From JACKEQ01 sp041389565 (GTDB lineage: Bacteria > Myxococcota_A > UBA796 > GCA-2862545), in NCBI GenBank assembly GCA_041389565.1, contig JAWKRP010000012.1, positions 175,288-239,287 of the forward strand: DNA of 64,000 nt, written 5' to 3'. The notes under the pieces were generated by a model. It made no database searches, was not told the DNA's origin, and worked only from the letters and a program-made list of their open reading frames with translations. This document shows, one piece after another, positions 26,069-34,824 of the stretch; position 1 is the first letter of the stretch; each line of letters starts with the position of its first letter. Made by a program: the position numbers and the translations under genes.

Positions 26069-27642
26069 CGGCAGAACTCCTCGTGGCACCGTATCGTGCG
26101 CGTGTCGCCGGGGGCGAGCCGGAGGAGCAACACCCGCGTGGGCTCGCGCTCGTCGAAGTAGACGTACAGGTTGTACACGCCCGCGGGCACCGCCCCGATG
26201 GGGTGGCGCGCCTGCGTGTCGCGGTCGATCAGGAAGCCGCGCGAGACGCCCTCGAGCACGACCGTCGCGTTCGCCAGACCCTCTGGCGCGGGCGTCTCCG
26301 TGGGCTCGACGTCCGGAGGGGAATCGGGACCGGGCTCCGGAACGGGGTCCGCCGGAGCGGGCTCCACGGGCCGGGGTGGTGGCGAGACCGGGCGGGGGCC
26401 CGTGGGACGGGGGGTGCTGGGCTGCGGGACGGGTTCCGGGTCGGGGTCGGGCACCCCAGGCTCGGGATCCGGAGCGATGGCGATGGGCTCGGGGTCCGGA
26501 GTGGACGGCTCGACCGGCGCCAACCAGAAGGCGAGCCCGAGCGTGCCGAGGCCGAGCACCCCTCCCCCTGCGACGAGCAGCGCCAGCACGACCGCGATGG
26601 GCACCCACGCGCGGCCAGACGGGCCTGCGGGCTCCAGGGGCTCCCGGAGCCGACGCGGTGCCGGTGCGTCGGGCGTCGGGGGCTGCAGGGCCATCGCGGG
26701 CGTGACGGCCCCGGCATCGAGCGTGTCGGTCGACGGGAGCTCGACATCGGGGGCGAGCTGCGAGACCAGGGACACGTGTGAGGTCTCCCACGGCTGGACG
26801 GGAGCCTCCGCGCCCGACACCCACAGCTCCAGGAGCGCAGCGACGGTCTGCGGACGTGCGTCGGGATCGGGCTGCAGCGCCGCGCTGATCGCCTTCTCCA
26901 TGCGCTCGGGCACGTTCGGAGCGACCTCGCGGAGCTTCCGGTACCCGGCCGAGGAGGTCTGGTCGTAGATCGCGATGAGGTCGTTGCCCGAGAAGGCCGG
27001 CACACCCGACACGAGCTCGTACAGCACGGCTCCGAGCGAGAAGATGTCGGCGCGGTGGTCGACCCCCTTCGCGCTGCGGAACTGCTCGGGCGCCATGAAG
27101 GTGGGGGTTCCGAGCGTCGCGCCCGAGCGGGTCTTCAGGCTGGGCTCGTCTTCGGCGAGCAGGGCCTTCGCGAGCCCGAAGTCCGCCACCTTCGGCACGA
27201 TGGCACCCGCTTCGACCGCCACGAGCACGTTCGACGGCTTCAGATCGCGGTGTACGGTGCCCCGGGCATGCGCCGCAGCGACCCCTTCGAGGATGCCGCG
27301 CGCGATGGCGTCGATCTGCTGGAGGTTCGGCGGATAGGCCGACAGCAGCCGGTCGAGCGCGGGGCCCCGCACGTGCTCCATCACGAGCCCCGGCGTGCCG
27401 TCGATGCGCACGATGTCGGTGACGTTCACGACGTTCGGGTGCCGCAGGCTCGCCTGAAGGCGCCCTTCCATCACGAGCCGCTCGTCGAGGCCCGGCACCG
27501 CCACCTTCAGCACCTTGAGCGCGTGCCGGGTTCGCAGCTCGGCGTGCTCGACGAGGTAGACGTCGGCCATCCCGCCAGACCCGAGCAGACCGAGGATCCG
27601 GTACCGGTCGACCAGCGCGCCCGGCTCGAGAGCGCCCGGCAT
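26065..27642 (-). CDS. transmembrane Ser/Thr protein kinase (triad A, gene 2)
   Basis: 525 residues; ATG shares a base with the upstream stop (TGATG). Kinase domain residues 14-275: Gly loop GSGGMADVY, Lys43 (ALK), HRDLKPSN (131-138), DFG (154-156), GTPTFMAPEQ (179-188). An acidic/Pro linker leads to one membrane helix (347-374), then a Pro-Glu-Asp-rich outer stalk and a ~75-residue C-terminal domain ('NATVVLEGVSRGFLIDRD', 'PAGVYNLYVYFDE') that ends 'IRCHEEFCR'. The paralogue in triad B has the same tail with two cysteines. All catalytic residues are intact. The external domain probably senses or contacts the co-encoded lipoprotein. Confidence 0.93.
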   Translation of the reverse strand: MPGALEPGALVDRYRILGLLGSGGMADVYLVEHAELRTRHALKVLKVAVPGLDERLVMEGRLQASLRHPNVVNVTDIVRIDGTPGLVMEHVRGPALDRLLSAYPPNLQQIDAIARGILEGVAAAHARGTVHRDLKPSNVLVAVEAGAIVPKVADFGLAKALLAEDEPSLKTRSGATLGTPTFMAPEQFRSAKGVDHRADIFSLGAVLYELVSGVPAFSGNDLIAIYDQTSSAGYRKLREVAPNVPERMEKAISAALQPDPDARPQTVAALLELWVSGAEAPVQPWETSHVSLVSQLAPDVELPSTDTLDAGAVTPAMALQPPTPDAPAPRRLREPLEPAGPSGRAWVPIAVVLALLVAGGGVLGLGTLGLAFWLAPVEPSTPDPEPIAIAPDPEPGVPDPDPEPVPQPSTPRPTGPRPVSPPPRPVEPAPADPVPEPGPDSPPDVEPTETPAPEGLANATVVLEGVSRGFLIDRDTQARHPIGAVPAGVYNLYVYFDEREPTRVLLLRLAPGDTRTIRCHEEFCR

Positions 27643-28529
27643 CAGCGCACCACCACGACCCCGATGAGCCCGACGGCACCGACCCCACCGACGATCCCCG
27701 ACGCGATCACGAACCGGTTCGCGTCGGTCTGCAGGGCGACGAGGTCGGGGTAGGTCACCTCGGGGTCGTGCGGGCCCTCGATCCGCTTCGCGCGGTCGGC
27801 GCCCATCGCGTAAAGCCCACCCGCGGTCGCCAGCGCAGCGGTGGAGGTGACCAGCAGCAGGGCGCGCCCGGCCGAGAACCGCTTCCGCTTGCCTGGATCG
27901 GGCTCCGGCACGGGACCGGGCACCGGAACCGGCACGGGAACCGGCTGCACGGGGTCGGGCACGACTGTCGGGACCGGCACGGGCACCGGAGCAGCCGCCA
28001 CCGGGTAGCCGAACAGGGCTTCGTCGACGTCGAGCCAGTCGCCCCGGGTTCCGTCGGCCGTGACCCACTGGGCCAGTGTCGGGCGCTCGACGGGCCTCGC
28101 GAGCGACTCCCGGCCATCGAACAGGAGCCGGCCGGTCTCCGGGCGCTCGACCGTCTCCGTCGCGCTGCCGGCCGTCGCCCGCTCCACCACCTCGTGGACC
28201 TCGTGGCCTTCGGGGACGAGGTCGAACCCCAGCCGAGCCGCGGGATCGACCGCGCGGGCCGCAGCGAACGACGCACGCGCATCTTCCCGCGCCCCCCGCG
28301 TGTACAGGGCGAGCCCGTGCAGGAGGTGGAACCGCACGGCGTCTTCGGGCGCGATCGCGCCATCGAGGCACGCCAGACCGAGCTGAGCGCGCTCCACCCC
28401 CGCATCGAGCCCATCGGTGTCGAGCCCGGCGAACGCCGAGGCCGCAGAATCGAGGGTAGACCGCCACTCCGACACGGACGCCGGCGAGGGGCAGTCGGCG
28501 AGAGCGGTGAACAGGGACAGGATCAGCAT
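27642..28529 (-). CDS. membrane-anchored hypothetical protein (triad A, gene 1)
   Basis: 295 residues from an ATG with signal MLILSLFTALA. The N-terminal ~130 residues are helical and TPR-like ('LHGLALYTRGAREDARASFA', 'DPAARLGFDLVPEGHEVHE'). A Pro-Val-rich linker follows, then two hydrophobic segments ('ALLLVTSTAALATAGGLYA' and 'FVIASGIVGGVGAVGLIG') and a final Arg. The paralogue at 32363 shares the helical region and the C-terminal 'N.(F/L)V..SGI.GGV' motif. Being always first in the triad and coupled to the kinase, it may be a kinase partner or membrane scaffold. No known family name comes to mind. Confidence 0.82.
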   Translation of the reverse strand: MLILSLFTALADCPSPASVSEWRSTLDSAASAFAGLDTDGLDAGVERAQLGLACLDGAIAPEDAVRFHLLHGLALYTRGAREDARASFAAARAVDPAARLGFDLVPEGHEVHEVVERATAGSATETVERPETGRLLFDGRESLARPVERPTLAQWVTADGTRGDWLDVDEALFGYPVAAAPVPVPVPTVVPDPVQPVPVPVPVPGPVPEPDPGKRKRFSAGRALLLVTSTAALATAGGLYAMGADRAKRIEGPHDPEVTYPDLVALQTDANRFVIASGIVGGVGAVGLIGVVVVR

Positions 28530-28690
28530 GGAGCCTCGGAGCACGGACCGTAGCTCCGATCTACCGGGCCAGCACCCGAGCTGCCCGGATTCGGCGGGCG
28601 GACCTCGGTTCCCTCGGTTCGCCCGTCGATCTCCACCCTTGGATTTCCCTTGTCGCCAACGATGCGGCACGCCCAGGTTCGGGTTGCTTC

Positions 28691-28707
28691 CACGCCTTCG
28701 GGGCGTG
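28691..28707 (-). terminator. possible hairpin terminator after the FHA gene
   Basis: CACGCC-TTCGG-GGCGTG forms a 6-bp stem 24 bp beyond the FHA gene stop and before triad A. No T-run. If it terminates, triad A has its own promoter within the 201-bp gap. Confidence 0.25.
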
Positions 28708-28730
28708 CCGGCCTGTTGACGCCAGGGAAA

Positions 28731-29747
28731 TCACGAGTTCGCAGAGCCCGCTTCTCCGGCGTCTTCGGTGACGGTGATGACCGCACCGGCATCCTCTTCG
28801 ACGGTGGCGTCTTCGAGCACGAGCCGGGAGTGCCCGCGCCGCTTCTCGATGAACCAGGGGTTGAACCCCGCCGTGCGGATCTCGCTGCGAACGCGCGACA
28901 CGAGCACGTTCAGGTTGCGATGGGACCCCGAGCGCCCCCACAGGGCAGTCGCGAGGTCGACATCGGTGACCCAGCCCTCGTGGGTGGCCGGAAGCCCACG
29001 GCTGCGGTCGAGCTGGAGCTGCCGCACGAGCACGAACAGCAGCACGGCGCGGTTCTCGGCCGTGATGTCGTACCGCCGGCCCGTGCCCGGGTCTCCGAGG
29101 GTGGCGACCGGCCCCTGGGGCCCGTTCATCGTGGCGTGCACCGTGTACGGGTAGCGCTCGGCATCGATGTCCCACGTGGCGCTCACGCGGTCGGCCGAGC
29201 CCTTCAGCACGAACCGACGACCGCCGACCTCGAACGGCGCGCCGAACTCGACGGGGCCCTCCTCTTCGACGGTTCCCCGCCAGATCTCGCCCGTGGGGTG
29301 CAGCGTGAGCGTGGTGGGCTCGGCGCCCTGGACGCGAACGTCGGCGTCGGCTTCGTCGGAGATCACGAACCGCGTGCCGCGCACGGGGTACGCCACGCCT
29401 CCTTCGAGGTCTTCGACCAGCACGACCGGCGAGTCGGTGCTCCCGGTGGCCTCACCCTCGAAACGCACGCGGACGTCGGTGCCGATGCGCACCTCCTCGC
29501 CGTGGCGCACGCGCACGGGGGTGCGGATGCGCTGGCCGTTCGCGTGGAACGTGCCGTTGCGCGACCCCAGATCCTCGACCCAGATCTCGCCCTGAGCGAC
29601 CCAGACCGCCAGGTGCCGCCCGCTCACACTCGGCCGGTCGAGCACGACGTCGTTGTGCGGCGCGCGCCCGAGGTACGTGGGCTCGGCCGTGAGGGTTCGG
29701 CTGGACGTGGGGTGCCCGTCGCTATCCAGGACCTGAATCTGAAACAT
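28731..29747 (-). CDS. FHA-domain winged-helix regulator
   Basis: 338 residues. Residues ~20-95 are an FHA domain with the phosphothreonine-binding signature: LGRAPHNDVVL, PSVSGRHLAVW, and 'DLGSRNGTFHANG'. A beta-rich middle follows. Residues ~245-320 form a winged helix ('VTDVDLATALWGRSGSH', 'NVLVSRVRSEIRTAG', 'SRLVLED'). Such proteins read Ser/Thr phosphorylation and act on DNA. It starts 24 bp after the hybrid histidine kinase and lies between the two kinase triads, so it probably receives signals from those kinases. Confidence 0.9.
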   Translation of the reverse strand: MFQIQVLDSDGHPTSSRTLTAEPTYLGRAPHNDVVLDRPSVSGRHLAVWVAQGEIWVEDLGSRNGTFHANGQRIRTPVRVRHGEEVRIGTDVRVRFEGEATGSTDSPVVLVEDLEGGVAYPVRGTRFVISDEADADVRVQGAEPTTLTLHPTGEIWRGTVEEEGPVEFGAPFEVGGRRFVLKGSADRVSATWDIDAERYPYTVHATMNGPQGPVATLGDPGTGRRYDITAENRAVLLFVLVRQLQLDRSRGLPATHEGWVTDVDLATALWGRSGSHRNLNVLVSRVRSEIRTAGFNPWFIEKRRGHSRLVLEDATVEEDAGAVITVTEDAGEAGSANS

Positions 29748-29771
29748 GGTGCAGCATACCCTGCCTGCGCT

Positions 29772-32198
29772 TCAGGATTCGACCGTCGCTTCCCGCGGCG
29801 AGAGCCCGGCGATGTCGGAGATCCCACGACAGACCGTGCGAATGTCGGAGGCTCCCGCTCGGAACGGGCTCACGTCGCTGTCGAGCCACACCTCGAGGCT
29901 GGCCACCTCCGAGAGGTTGGACACGCGCGGCGCCACGATGGCGCGGTGCACGCTCCCCCATCCCGGTCGGGACGTCCACTCGACGAGCGCGTCGAGGCTC
30001 GTGTGGTCTTCGCTGTGGAGGTCGGCGACCACCAGCTCGTAGCGGCTCGCATCCTCGCCGGGCTTCACGTCCTCCGGGCCCACGACCGTCCAGCCCCAGC
30101 GCTTGGTGATGGCCGCCAGCACGGGATCGATGCCGGCCCCGCACAAGCACAGGAGACGGCCCCCGTTCGGTGAGAACCGGGTGAGCAGCGCGCCGAGCTC
30201 CTGGCGGTCCATCGGGCCCGCTGCGATGTCGTCGACCCGGAGCGGCGAGCACTCCCGCCCCATCACGAGCACCACCGGAACCCCCGCCACCGCCGTGTGA
30301 TGCGGGAGGCGACGCAGCGCCCAGAGGTCGGGGACGGCCCGCACGGGATCGACCACGAGGAGGTCGGGCCGACGCGCGCGAGCCAGGTGGATGGCCTCTC
30401 CCGCGTCTTCGCAGGCCGTCACCCACCACCCGTCCTGCGCGAGCTCCTCGGAGATGCGCCGACGCGACGGGCCCGGCTCCATCACGACGATGGCCCGGCC
30501 GCGCACGAGTCCTCCGGCCGCGGGGGGGATGGGCGAGACGAGCGGGGGCAGCGAGAGCCGCCGGTTCAGCAGCGTGCGCCGACGCCGACCGCGCCGTGTG
30601 GACACCTGACGGCCAGACGGTGGCACGTTCGCGATGGACTGGAGCGGCACCTTGGCGTCGTACGGGTTCTCCCCCTGCTCGGCCTCGTCGACCGTGAGCT
30701 CGAGCACCCCCTCGTCGGTGTCGTCTTCGTCGGCGTAGATCGCACCCTGTGCCGCGTCGACCGGGAGCTCGAGACGGAACGAGCACCCGCTCTCGTCGTC
30801 GACGTTCTCGAGGTCGAGCGTGCCGCCCATCAGCACGGCGTACCGCTGCGCGAGCGCCAGGCCGACGGAGCGGGACGGGGCGAGACGCGGCGAGGTGAGG
30901 CCGAGCCCCGAGAAGGCCTCGAACACGTGGTGACGATGGACCAGCGGGATGCCCTGCCCGGTGTCGGTGACCCGGAACACGAGGCCGCACGTGACGGAGT
31001 CGGCCCGGGCCTCGACCACGATCTCGCCACGCTCGGTGAACCGGCACGCGTTCTCCACGAGCACCGACAGGGCGTGCAGCACCTTCGACCGGTCGAGGTG
31101 GACGTGGATGGGGCCGAGCGTGGACCGCACCTCGACGACGTTGTCGCGCTCCCCCGCCAGCTGCTTGCCGAGCGCGACGGCCTCGTCGAGGCACTCGCCC
31201 ACGTCGAACCACTCGAGGAAGGCCTGCTCACGACCCGCTTCGACGCGACCCAGATCGAGCAGCCCCTGGATGAGCTGGCGGAGCCGCCGCCCGTTCGTGA
31301 CGATGCGCCCGACATCCTCGGAGACGTCGGTGTGCCCGTCTTCCAGGTCTTCCAGCACGAGCTCGCCGTAGCCGAGCACCGCGTTGAGGGGGGTGAGCAG
31401 CTCGTGGGAGAGCGTGGCGTAGATGCCCGCGCGCGTGCGCCGTGCTTCGCCCGCGGCGTGCCGAGCCTGCTCGAGGGCATCGTCGCGTCGGGCGAGCTCT
31501 TCCTGGGCGGCGTGGTCCTGCGAGAGGTCGCGCAGGAGATAGATCATGCGGTTGCCGTCTTCGAGCTCCACCACACTGTCGGAGACTTCCGTCAAAAAGG
31601 TACCACCATCGACGTGTCGCGCCTCGAGGTGGATGGTGCGTCCGAGCACGGTTCCCCGGCTGGTACGGCGCCAGCGACCGCCCACCGCCGCCTCGTCGCC
31701 GAGGCCCGGCAACAGCTCGTGGATCGAGGTTCCCACGAGATCCGGGAGGGTACGCCCGGTCATCCGCTCGAGCGCGAGGTTCGCCTGCAGCACGGTTCCC
31801 GCAGCGTCGGTGACGATCACGCCATCGAGCAGATCCGGGATCTCCGGCATGCCCTTCGGCGCCGCGGGCTCACGGAGCTCGAGGTGCTCCAAGGCGTCCT
31901 CGAGGGCTGCGGCACGGGACGCGTACCACACCGACCGGCCACTCGACACCGATGCCGCCGCGCCCAGCACGGCGCCTGCGAGCGGGAGCAGATCGGCCGC
32001 CAGCACGAACGGATTCACGTGCGAGCCGAGCATCGACGACCACCCGACCGGCCCGGCACCCGCCCAGAGTGCGGAACCCCACGCGAGTCCCACCAGCGAA
32101 GCGCCCGCGACCGCTCCGAGGGTTCCGCCGACCACTGCCCTCCCGATGAGGATTCGCATGGGCAGACCAGACCTGTGAGCGCGATCGGAGTTCGACAT
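29772..32198 (-). CDS. hybrid histidine kinase, membrane-bound
   Basis: 808 residues. Two membrane helices (about 17-47 and 62-86), a PAS domain (~115-230: 'LLDGVIVTDAAGTVLQAN', 'LPDLVGTSIHELLPG'), the H-box 'ATLSHELLTPLNAVLGYGE' with His265, and a HATPase domain (VENACRF N-box, 'VTDTGQGIP' G1, 'SVGLALAQRYAV' G2). The C-terminal ~250 residues contain one or two receiver-like folds ('GRAIVVMEPGPSRRRIS', 'RRPDLLVVDPVRA') lacking a clear full acidic pocket. It is upstream of, and probably co-transcribed with, the FHA regulator, and divergent from triad B. Confidence 0.9.
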   Translation of the reverse strand: MSNSDRAHRSGLPMRILIGRAVVGGTLGAVAGASLVGLAWGSALWAGAGPVGWSSMLGSHVNPFVLAADLLPLAGAVLGAAASVSSGRSVWYASRAAALEDALEHLELREPAAPKGMPEIPDLLDGVIVTDAAGTVLQANLALERMTGRTLPDLVGTSIHELLPGLGDEAAVGGRWRRTSRGTVLGRTIHLEARHVDGGTFLTEVSDSVVELEDGNRMIYLLRDLSQDHAAQEELARRDDALEQARHAAGEARRTRAGIYATLSHELLTPLNAVLGYGELVLEDLEDGHTDVSEDVGRIVTNGRRLRQLIQGLLDLGRVEAGREQAFLEWFDVGECLDEAVALGKQLAGERDNVVEVRSTLGPIHVHLDRSKVLHALSVLVENACRFTERGEIVVEARADSVTCGLVFRVTDTGQGIPLVHRHHVFEAFSGLGLTSPRLAPSRSVGLALAQRYAVLMGGTLDLENVDDESGCSFRLELPVDAAQGAIYADEDDTDEGVLELTVDEAEQGENPYDAKVPLQSIANVPPSGRQVSTRRGRRRRTLLNRRLSLPPLVSPIPPAAGGLVRGRAIVVMEPGPSRRRISEELAQDGWWVTACEDAGEAIHLARARRPDLLVVDPVRAVPDLWALRRLPHHTAVAGVPVVLVMGRECSPLRVDDIAAGPMDRQELGALLTRFSPNGGRLLCLCGAGIDPVLAAITKRWGWTVVGPEDVKPGEDASRYELVVADLHSEDHTSLDALVEWTSRPGWGSVHRAIVAPRVSNLSEVASLEVWLDSDVSPFRAGASDIRTVCRGISDIAGLSPREATVES

Positions 32199-32246
32199 GC
32201 CAGAACGGTACCGCAAATCCACGATGCGCCACCATGTCACTCGTCT

Positions 32247-32282
32247 TGCACGGAAACCGAACCGGACGAAATGCACGGAAAC
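32247..32282. promoter_or_regulatory. two direct repeats TGCACGGAAAC upstream of triad B
   Basis: The 11-mer occurs at 32247-32257 and 32272-32282, 25 bp apart start to start, in the 164-bp divergent gap between the hybrid kinase and triad B. Repeated sites of this spacing suit an activator that binds on one face of DNA. Confidence 0.4.
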
Positions 32283-32362
32283 TTCCGAGAGTGAAGTACA
32301 TGTGATGCTGCAGGCGAGTGCGCCCGGGGTTCTGATGCAGGTGTCGCCAACGGGAGGTTCGA

Positions 32363-33169
32363 GTGATTCTGTGGGTCGGGTCGGTCGCGGTCGCGGCCAC
32401 TCCCTGCGCCGAGCGTCCGAGCCCCGGAGAGCTCGAGGCGGTCCTCGAAGCCGCCGAGCGAGCCCTCGGTGATCTCGACTCCGACGGGTTCCTCGAGAAG
32501 ACCACCGATCTCGCCACCCGCGTCGCGTGCCTCGAAGGGGTGCTCGACCCCCGCCAGGTCGCTCGAATCCACCGTGCCTTCGGGCTCCGCGCGTGGCTCG
32601 CCCGTCAGGAGCCCGACGCACGCGCGGCGTTCTCGTCGTCCCGCAACGCCGACCCCGACTACGTGTTCCCGTTCTGGATGGTGCCCGAGAGCCACGCGCT
32701 CCGCGAGCTCTACTCCGAGGCCGACCCCGCGCCGGGTGCCGTGCCCGTCATCCCCGCGCGCGAGGGCATGCTGTGGTTCGACGGCGCCGAGGGGGACGTG
32801 CGGCCCCTGCTGCGTCCGGTCGTCGTGCAGCTGGTCGAGCCCGACGGATCGGTCGAGCGCTCCGCCTGGCTCCGCCCGACCGACCCCCTGCCTCCGTACG
32901 AGTCCACCCATCCGGTGCTCCCCCCGCTGGTCGGCGCGCCTCGCACCCTCCGCACCGGCCTCCTCGTGAGCTCGGCGGCCTTCGCGCTCACCGCCGTGGC
33001 CGCGTACGGCGGGGCTGCGCTCGCCAACACCGACTTCCAGAAGGCGAGCGACCGCGACGCGCTGTTCGGCAGCCAGCGTCGCGCGAACAACCTCGTGGTC
33101 ACGTCCGGCATCACGGGGGGCGTCGCGGTGGCGTCGTTCACCGGAGCCCTGCTGGTGGGGCGGTTCTGA
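32363..33169 (+). CDS. membrane-anchored hypothetical protein (triad B, gene 1)
   Basis: 268 residues from a GTG behind GGGAGG. Signal MILWVGSVAVAA. The N-terminal helical region ('VLEAAERALGDLDSDGFLEK', 'ACLEGVLDPRQVARIHRAF', 'ARAAFSSSRNADPDYVFPF') matches triad A gene 1 in order and spacing. C-terminal hydrophobic segments 'LLVSSAAFALTAVAAYGGAA' and 'LVVTSGITGGVAVASFTGAL' end near the last residue. The Pro-rich linker of the A copy is much shorter here. The stop overlaps the kinase start (TGATG). Function unknown; kinase partner suspected. Confidence 0.85.
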   Translation: MILWVGSVAVAATPCAERPSPGELEAVLEAAERALGDLDSDGFLEKTTDLATRVACLEGVLDPRQVARIHRAFGLRAWLARQEPDARAAFSSSRNADPDYVFPFWMVPESHALRELYSEADPAPGAVPVIPAREGMLWFDGAEGDVRPLLRPVVVQLVEPDGSVERSAWLRPTDPLPPYESTHPVLPPLVGAPRTLRTGLLVSSAAFALTAVAAYGGAALANTDFQKASDRDALFGSQRRANNLVVTSGITGGVAVASFTGALLVGRF

Positions 33170-34824
33170 TGGACGAGCGCATCGGCACCGTGATCGACCG
33201 CTACCGTCTGGAGCGCGTCATCGGGCAGGGCGGCATGGCGGTGGTGTACCGCGCGCGCCACACCGATCTCGACACCCTCCACGCCGTGAAGATCCTGCTC
33301 CACCGGAGCGGCTCCATCTCCGACCGCCTGCTCCAGGAGGGCCGCATCCAGGCCCGCCTGCGCCACCCGAACATCGTGTCGGTCACCGACGTGGTGCGCG
33401 CGAACGGCGAGCTCGCGCTCGTCATGGACTACATCGACGGGCTCCCCCTCGGCACCCTGGCCTCGCACCTCCATCTCACGCCCGGCCAGATCCACTCGCT
33501 CGCCACGGGTCTGTTCGCGGGCGTCCGGGCCGCGCACGATCTGGGGCTCGTCCACCGCGACCTCAAGCCCGAGAACATCCTCGTCGAGCTCACCTCCACG
33601 AGCGCGATCCCCCGCGTCACCGACTTCGGCCTGGCGAAGGCGCTGCGCGACGAGCTCCGCGTCGGGCGGTCCACCCGCACCGGGTCCTCCATGGGCACGC
33701 CGCAGTACATGGCTCCGGAGCAGTACCGCGACTCGTCCACGGTCGACATCCGCGCCGACGTGTACAGCCTCGGAGCCATCCTCTACGAGCTCGTCACGGG
33801 CACGCCCCTCTTCCCCGACGCCGACCTCCCCGTGGTCCTCGCCCGCAGCCAGCTCGGCGACTGGAAGAAGATCCCCGAGGTCGCGCCGTGGGCCCCCGAA
33901 GCCTGGGTGAACGCCATCCACTCCGCGCTGAGCCTCGATCCGAAGGCCCGCCCGCAGGACATGACCGCCTTCGAGGCCCTGTGGGGTCCGCTCGAGATCC
34001 CCGAGCCCGTCTGGCCGGCCGACGTGATCCAGGCCCTGATCGACCTCCGAGACGTGCGCGCGCTCGAGCCCATCCCCGAGCCCTACGAGACGCCCCTCCC
34101 GAGCGCGAGGGTCATGCCCGGGAGCGGGGCGCCCGGCTCCGTCCTCACCGGTGGGTCCACACGCACCGTTCCGGACCGCTCCGATGGCGGCATGCGGGAT
34201 GGATCGAGCCTGTCCGACAGCCGGCCGTCGTCCTCGAGCCTCGTCCGGTTCGGCGGCATCGCCGTGGGGCTCGGAGGAATCACGTTCGCCGGCGGAGCGC
34301 TGCTCGGCGTCGCCCTGCTCTCGATCCTCGTGTGGACCCGTGCGTCCGACACCGCCTCCGCGGCCCAGGCACCCGTCGTGGTGGAGGGCGGTACGCCGGC
34401 CGTGGACTGGGTTCCCGCCGACGAGAGCTCGCTCGCCCCCGGTCGCAGCGAGCGATCCGCGAGCGGCCGTCCCGTCCTCGCAGCCCCTGCCCCGCCCACC
34501 CCGGTCGCTCCGGCGCCTTCTCCCGTCCCTGCTCCCGACGGGTCCGCCGATGCCGGGTCTGCGGACGCCGGATCTCCCGACGGCCCCACGCGCGCGGTCA
34601 TCACGCGCGACCCCAGCCTCGCGACGGTCACGCTGCCGGGCCTCTCGGGCTACCTCATCGGGTCCGACCTGCAGCGCCGGTCCCTCGATGCCGCCCCTCC
34701 CGGAACCTACGACGTCTTCGTGTTCTTCGACATCCAGGTCCCCTCCCTTGCCACCCGGGTCACGGTCGAGGCCGGTGAGAACCGCCGCCTGAAGTGTGAC
34801 TCCGTCTCGAGGATGTGCCGATGA
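33169..34824 (+). CDS. transmembrane Ser/Thr protein kinase (triad B, gene 2)
   Basis: 551 residues. Kinase domain 11-272 with GQGGMAVVY, Lys41 (AVK), HRDLKPEN (129-136), DFG (152-154), GTPQYMAPEQ (176-185), all intact. A Ser/Pro-rich juxtamembrane stretch leads to one membrane helix (359-389). The outside part is Ala/Pro-rich, then the same C-terminal domain as in triad A: 'ATVTLPGLSGYLIGSDLQ', 'PPGTYDVFVFFD', 'VTVEAGENRRLKCD', ending CR after a second Cys. ATGA overlap with the lipoprotein gene downstream. Confidence 0.94.
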   Translation: MDERIGTVIDRYRLERVIGQGGMAVVYRARHTDLDTLHAVKILLHRSGSISDRLLQEGRIQARLRHPNIVSVTDVVRANGELALVMDYIDGLPLGTLASHLHLTPGQIHSLATGLFAGVRAAHDLGLVHRDLKPENILVELTSTSAIPRVTDFGLAKALRDELRVGRSTRTGSSMGTPQYMAPEQYRDSSTVDIRADVYSLGAILYELVTGTPLFPDADLPVVLARSQLGDWKKIPEVAPWAPEAWVNAIHSALSLDPKARPQDMTAFEALWGPLEIPEPVWPADVIQALIDLRDVRALEPIPEPYETPLPSARVMPGSGAPGSVLTGGSTRTVPDRSDGGMRDGSSLSDSRPSSSSLVRFGGIAVGLGGITFAGGALLGVALLSILVWTRASDTASAAQAPVVVEGGTPAVDWVPADESSLAPGRSERSASGRPVLAAPAPPTPVAPAPSPVPAPDGSADAGSADAGSPDGPTRAVITRDPSLATVTLPGLSGYLIGSDLQRRSLDAAPPGTYDVFVFFDIQVPSLATRVTVEAGENRRLKCDSVSRMCR

